From contig DOEZ01000690.1 in assembly GCA_003532715.1 (NCBI GenBank), forward strand, positions 1 through 5,814: 5,814 nt of DNA, read 5' to 3'. A program made the position numbers and the translations under genes. Positions 5,803 to 5,814 of the stretch are shown here, in pieces. The notes under the pieces are model-generated. The model worked only from the letters and a program-made list of their open reading frames with translations. It ran no database searches and had not been told where the DNA came from. The stretch's first letter is position 1. Each line of letters opens with the position of its first letter. Origin of the DNA: Planctomycetaceae bacterium. GTDB lineage: Bacteria; Planctomycetota; Planctomycetia; Pirellulales; Thermoguttaceae.

Positions 5803-5814
5803 GCACGTCGCAAG

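Noticed and set aside
1..5814. CRISPR array, tRNA/rRNA gene, insertion sequence or defence system
   Set aside because: No direct repeats with spacers, no cloverleaf or rRNA-like segment, no transposase motif and no terminal repeats were seen; the genes are ordinary chromosomal ones.

Overview
The window looks like core chromosome of a GC-rich planctomycete, most likely of the Pirellulales type. This placement rests on the style of the DnaG zinc-finger region (CPWHDDSRPS and CWVCDIGGD), on a Tat-exported M24 peptidase of a kind I recall as common in that group, and on a small CxxC-plus-membrane protein of a type I associate with planctomycete genomes. It is recalled family knowledge, not a search result. 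All genes called are on the + strand.

Layout. Bases 1-866 hold the C-terminal 287 residues of glucose-6-phosphate dehydrogenase (zwf); its start lies upstream of the window. Bases 867-1213 are a gene-free gap with a few inverted repeats and no convincing promoter. Bases 1214-2713 encode a Tat-exported M24 (Xaa-Pro aminopeptidase-like) metallopeptidase with all five metal ligands. Bases 2805-3512 encode an unrecognised protein with two CxxC motifs and two membrane segments, clearly lower in G+C than its neighbours. Bases 3513-3799 carry a near-consensus sigma-70 promoter (TTGACC, 17 bases, TATAAT) and a roughly 220-base structured leader. Bases 3800-5683 encode the complete DNA primase DnaG. 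The last 131 bases contain a strong hairpin, a short palindrome, a run of eight T and a further inverted repeat; no gene start can be assigned there.

The genes do not form one pathway. Zwf supplies NADPH and pentose precursors, the M24 enzyme would act outside the cytoplasmic membrane, and DnaG primes chromosome replication. The dnaG promoter suggests that a new transcription unit begins at about 3576. In many bacteria dnaG is followed by rpoD in the macromolecular-synthesis operon; here rpoD could begin just beyond the right edge, but this is not visible, and rpsU is not upstream.

I see no mobile element, CRISPR array, RNA gene or clearly new multi-gene system. The points most worth a second look are the dnaG promoter and structured leader, the RNA-structure cluster after dnaG, and the low-GC membrane protein.
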